DNA of 29,584 nucleotides from NCBI GenBank assembly GCA_003427395.1, contig BFEA01000319.1:1176023-1205606 (forward strand), given 5' to 3'. A program made the position numbers and the translations under genes. The DNA comes from Chara braunii. Taxonomy: Eukaryota > Streptophyta > Charophyceae > Charales > Characeae. The notes under the pieces are model-generated. The model made no database searches. It worked only from the letters and a program-made list of their open reading frames with translations, and was not told where the DNA came from. Each line of letters opens with the position of its first letter. The first letter of the stretch is position 1. Of this stretch, positions 29,303 through 29,584 are shown one piece after another.

Positions 29303-29505
29303 ACGAACGCTCCTCTTACCCCTCCTCACACTCTCAAAAAGAATACCTTCTCTCTCCCTTCTCTCTCTTTCCGTTTTCTGCGCACGCGTCTCAATACTGA
29401 ACGTAGATAGTTCATATAAAAGAAAAACAAATAAATCACAAAGAGCAAAAGGTAGAACTCCTAGCCGGAGCGGCAATTCATTTGCACTTAGAGAAGGACA
29501 TTCAC

Positions 29506-29507
<2 letters not shown>
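29303..29507 (+). other. Unidentified sequence abutting the Gypsy break
   Basis: Gypsy similarity stops near 29302. The following 205 bases are CT-rich, then A-rich with an AATAAA at about 29429, and end at the poly(A) run. This may be the 3' end of a retroposed transcript inserted into the Gypsy element. No coding signal is seen. Confidence 0.4.

Positions 29508-29584
<77 letters not shown>
29508..29584 (+). repeat. A77 homopolymer at contig end
   Basis: 77 A's run to the last base. It could be a retroposon tail, but the length at a contig end also suggests an assembly artefact. Confidence 0.97.

Noticed and set aside
1-29584. CRISPR arrays, bacterial operons, rRNA genes, telomere repeats
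   Set aside because: None found; the repeats are eukaryotic microsatellites and transposons.

Overview
This is a eukaryotic, plant-lineage (streptophyte-like) repeat-rich draft contig. The evidence is a full-length plant-type LINE with an endonuclease, a reverse transcriptase and a C-terminal zinc-binding region, a chromovirus-like Ty3/Gypsy remnant, three U6 snRNA-like sequences, many microsatellites and no bacterial-style operons. A charophyte alga or an early land plant fits best, with Chara as a guess only. No intact cellular protein gene can be shown. The best non-transposon coding candidate is one exon on the minus strand near 18.4-18.9 kb.

Layout. Bases 1-2130 hold CT microsatellites and unremarkable AT-rich DNA. 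Bases 2132-6844 hold five copies (one inverted, one truncated) of a non-coding, foldback-type repeat with CAGGGT-like ends. These copies sit in TA microsatellites, with two extra hairpins and a small MITE-like element between them. Bases 7709-13406 hold a LINE with overlapping ORF1 and ORF2 and a poly(A) tail; it is broken by nine stop codons and, in ORF2, no frameshift. Bases 13656-17000 hold two MITE-like elements, three U6 copies, GT/GC microsatellites, a 53-bp tandem repeat, a cluster of CACGTG motifs and a tRNA-like segment. This part also contains a 38-bp Nextera mate-pair junction adapter beside a 251-bp N gap, which is a library or assembly artefact.

From 17.0 to 24.4 kb most ORFs are unrecognised. 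The candidates are the exon at 18422-18939 and minus-strand ORFs at 22756-23025 and 23706-24170. From 24.4 to 27.0 kb no gene is seen. Bases 27451-29302 (minus) hold a decayed Gypsy pol: RNase H C-terminus, integrase and a chromodomain-like end, followed by a polypurine tract and the edge of the 3' LTR. The window ends in 77 A's.

The parts are linked by retroposition: a LINE with an A-tail lies close to U6 copies that look retroposed, one of them flanked by short direct repeats. Much of the decay looks like C-to-T or G-to-A change: stops at expected Trp, Gln or Arg positions occur in the LINE, the Gypsy element and the candidate exon. This pattern suggests long-term cytosine methylation of a silenced repeat region.
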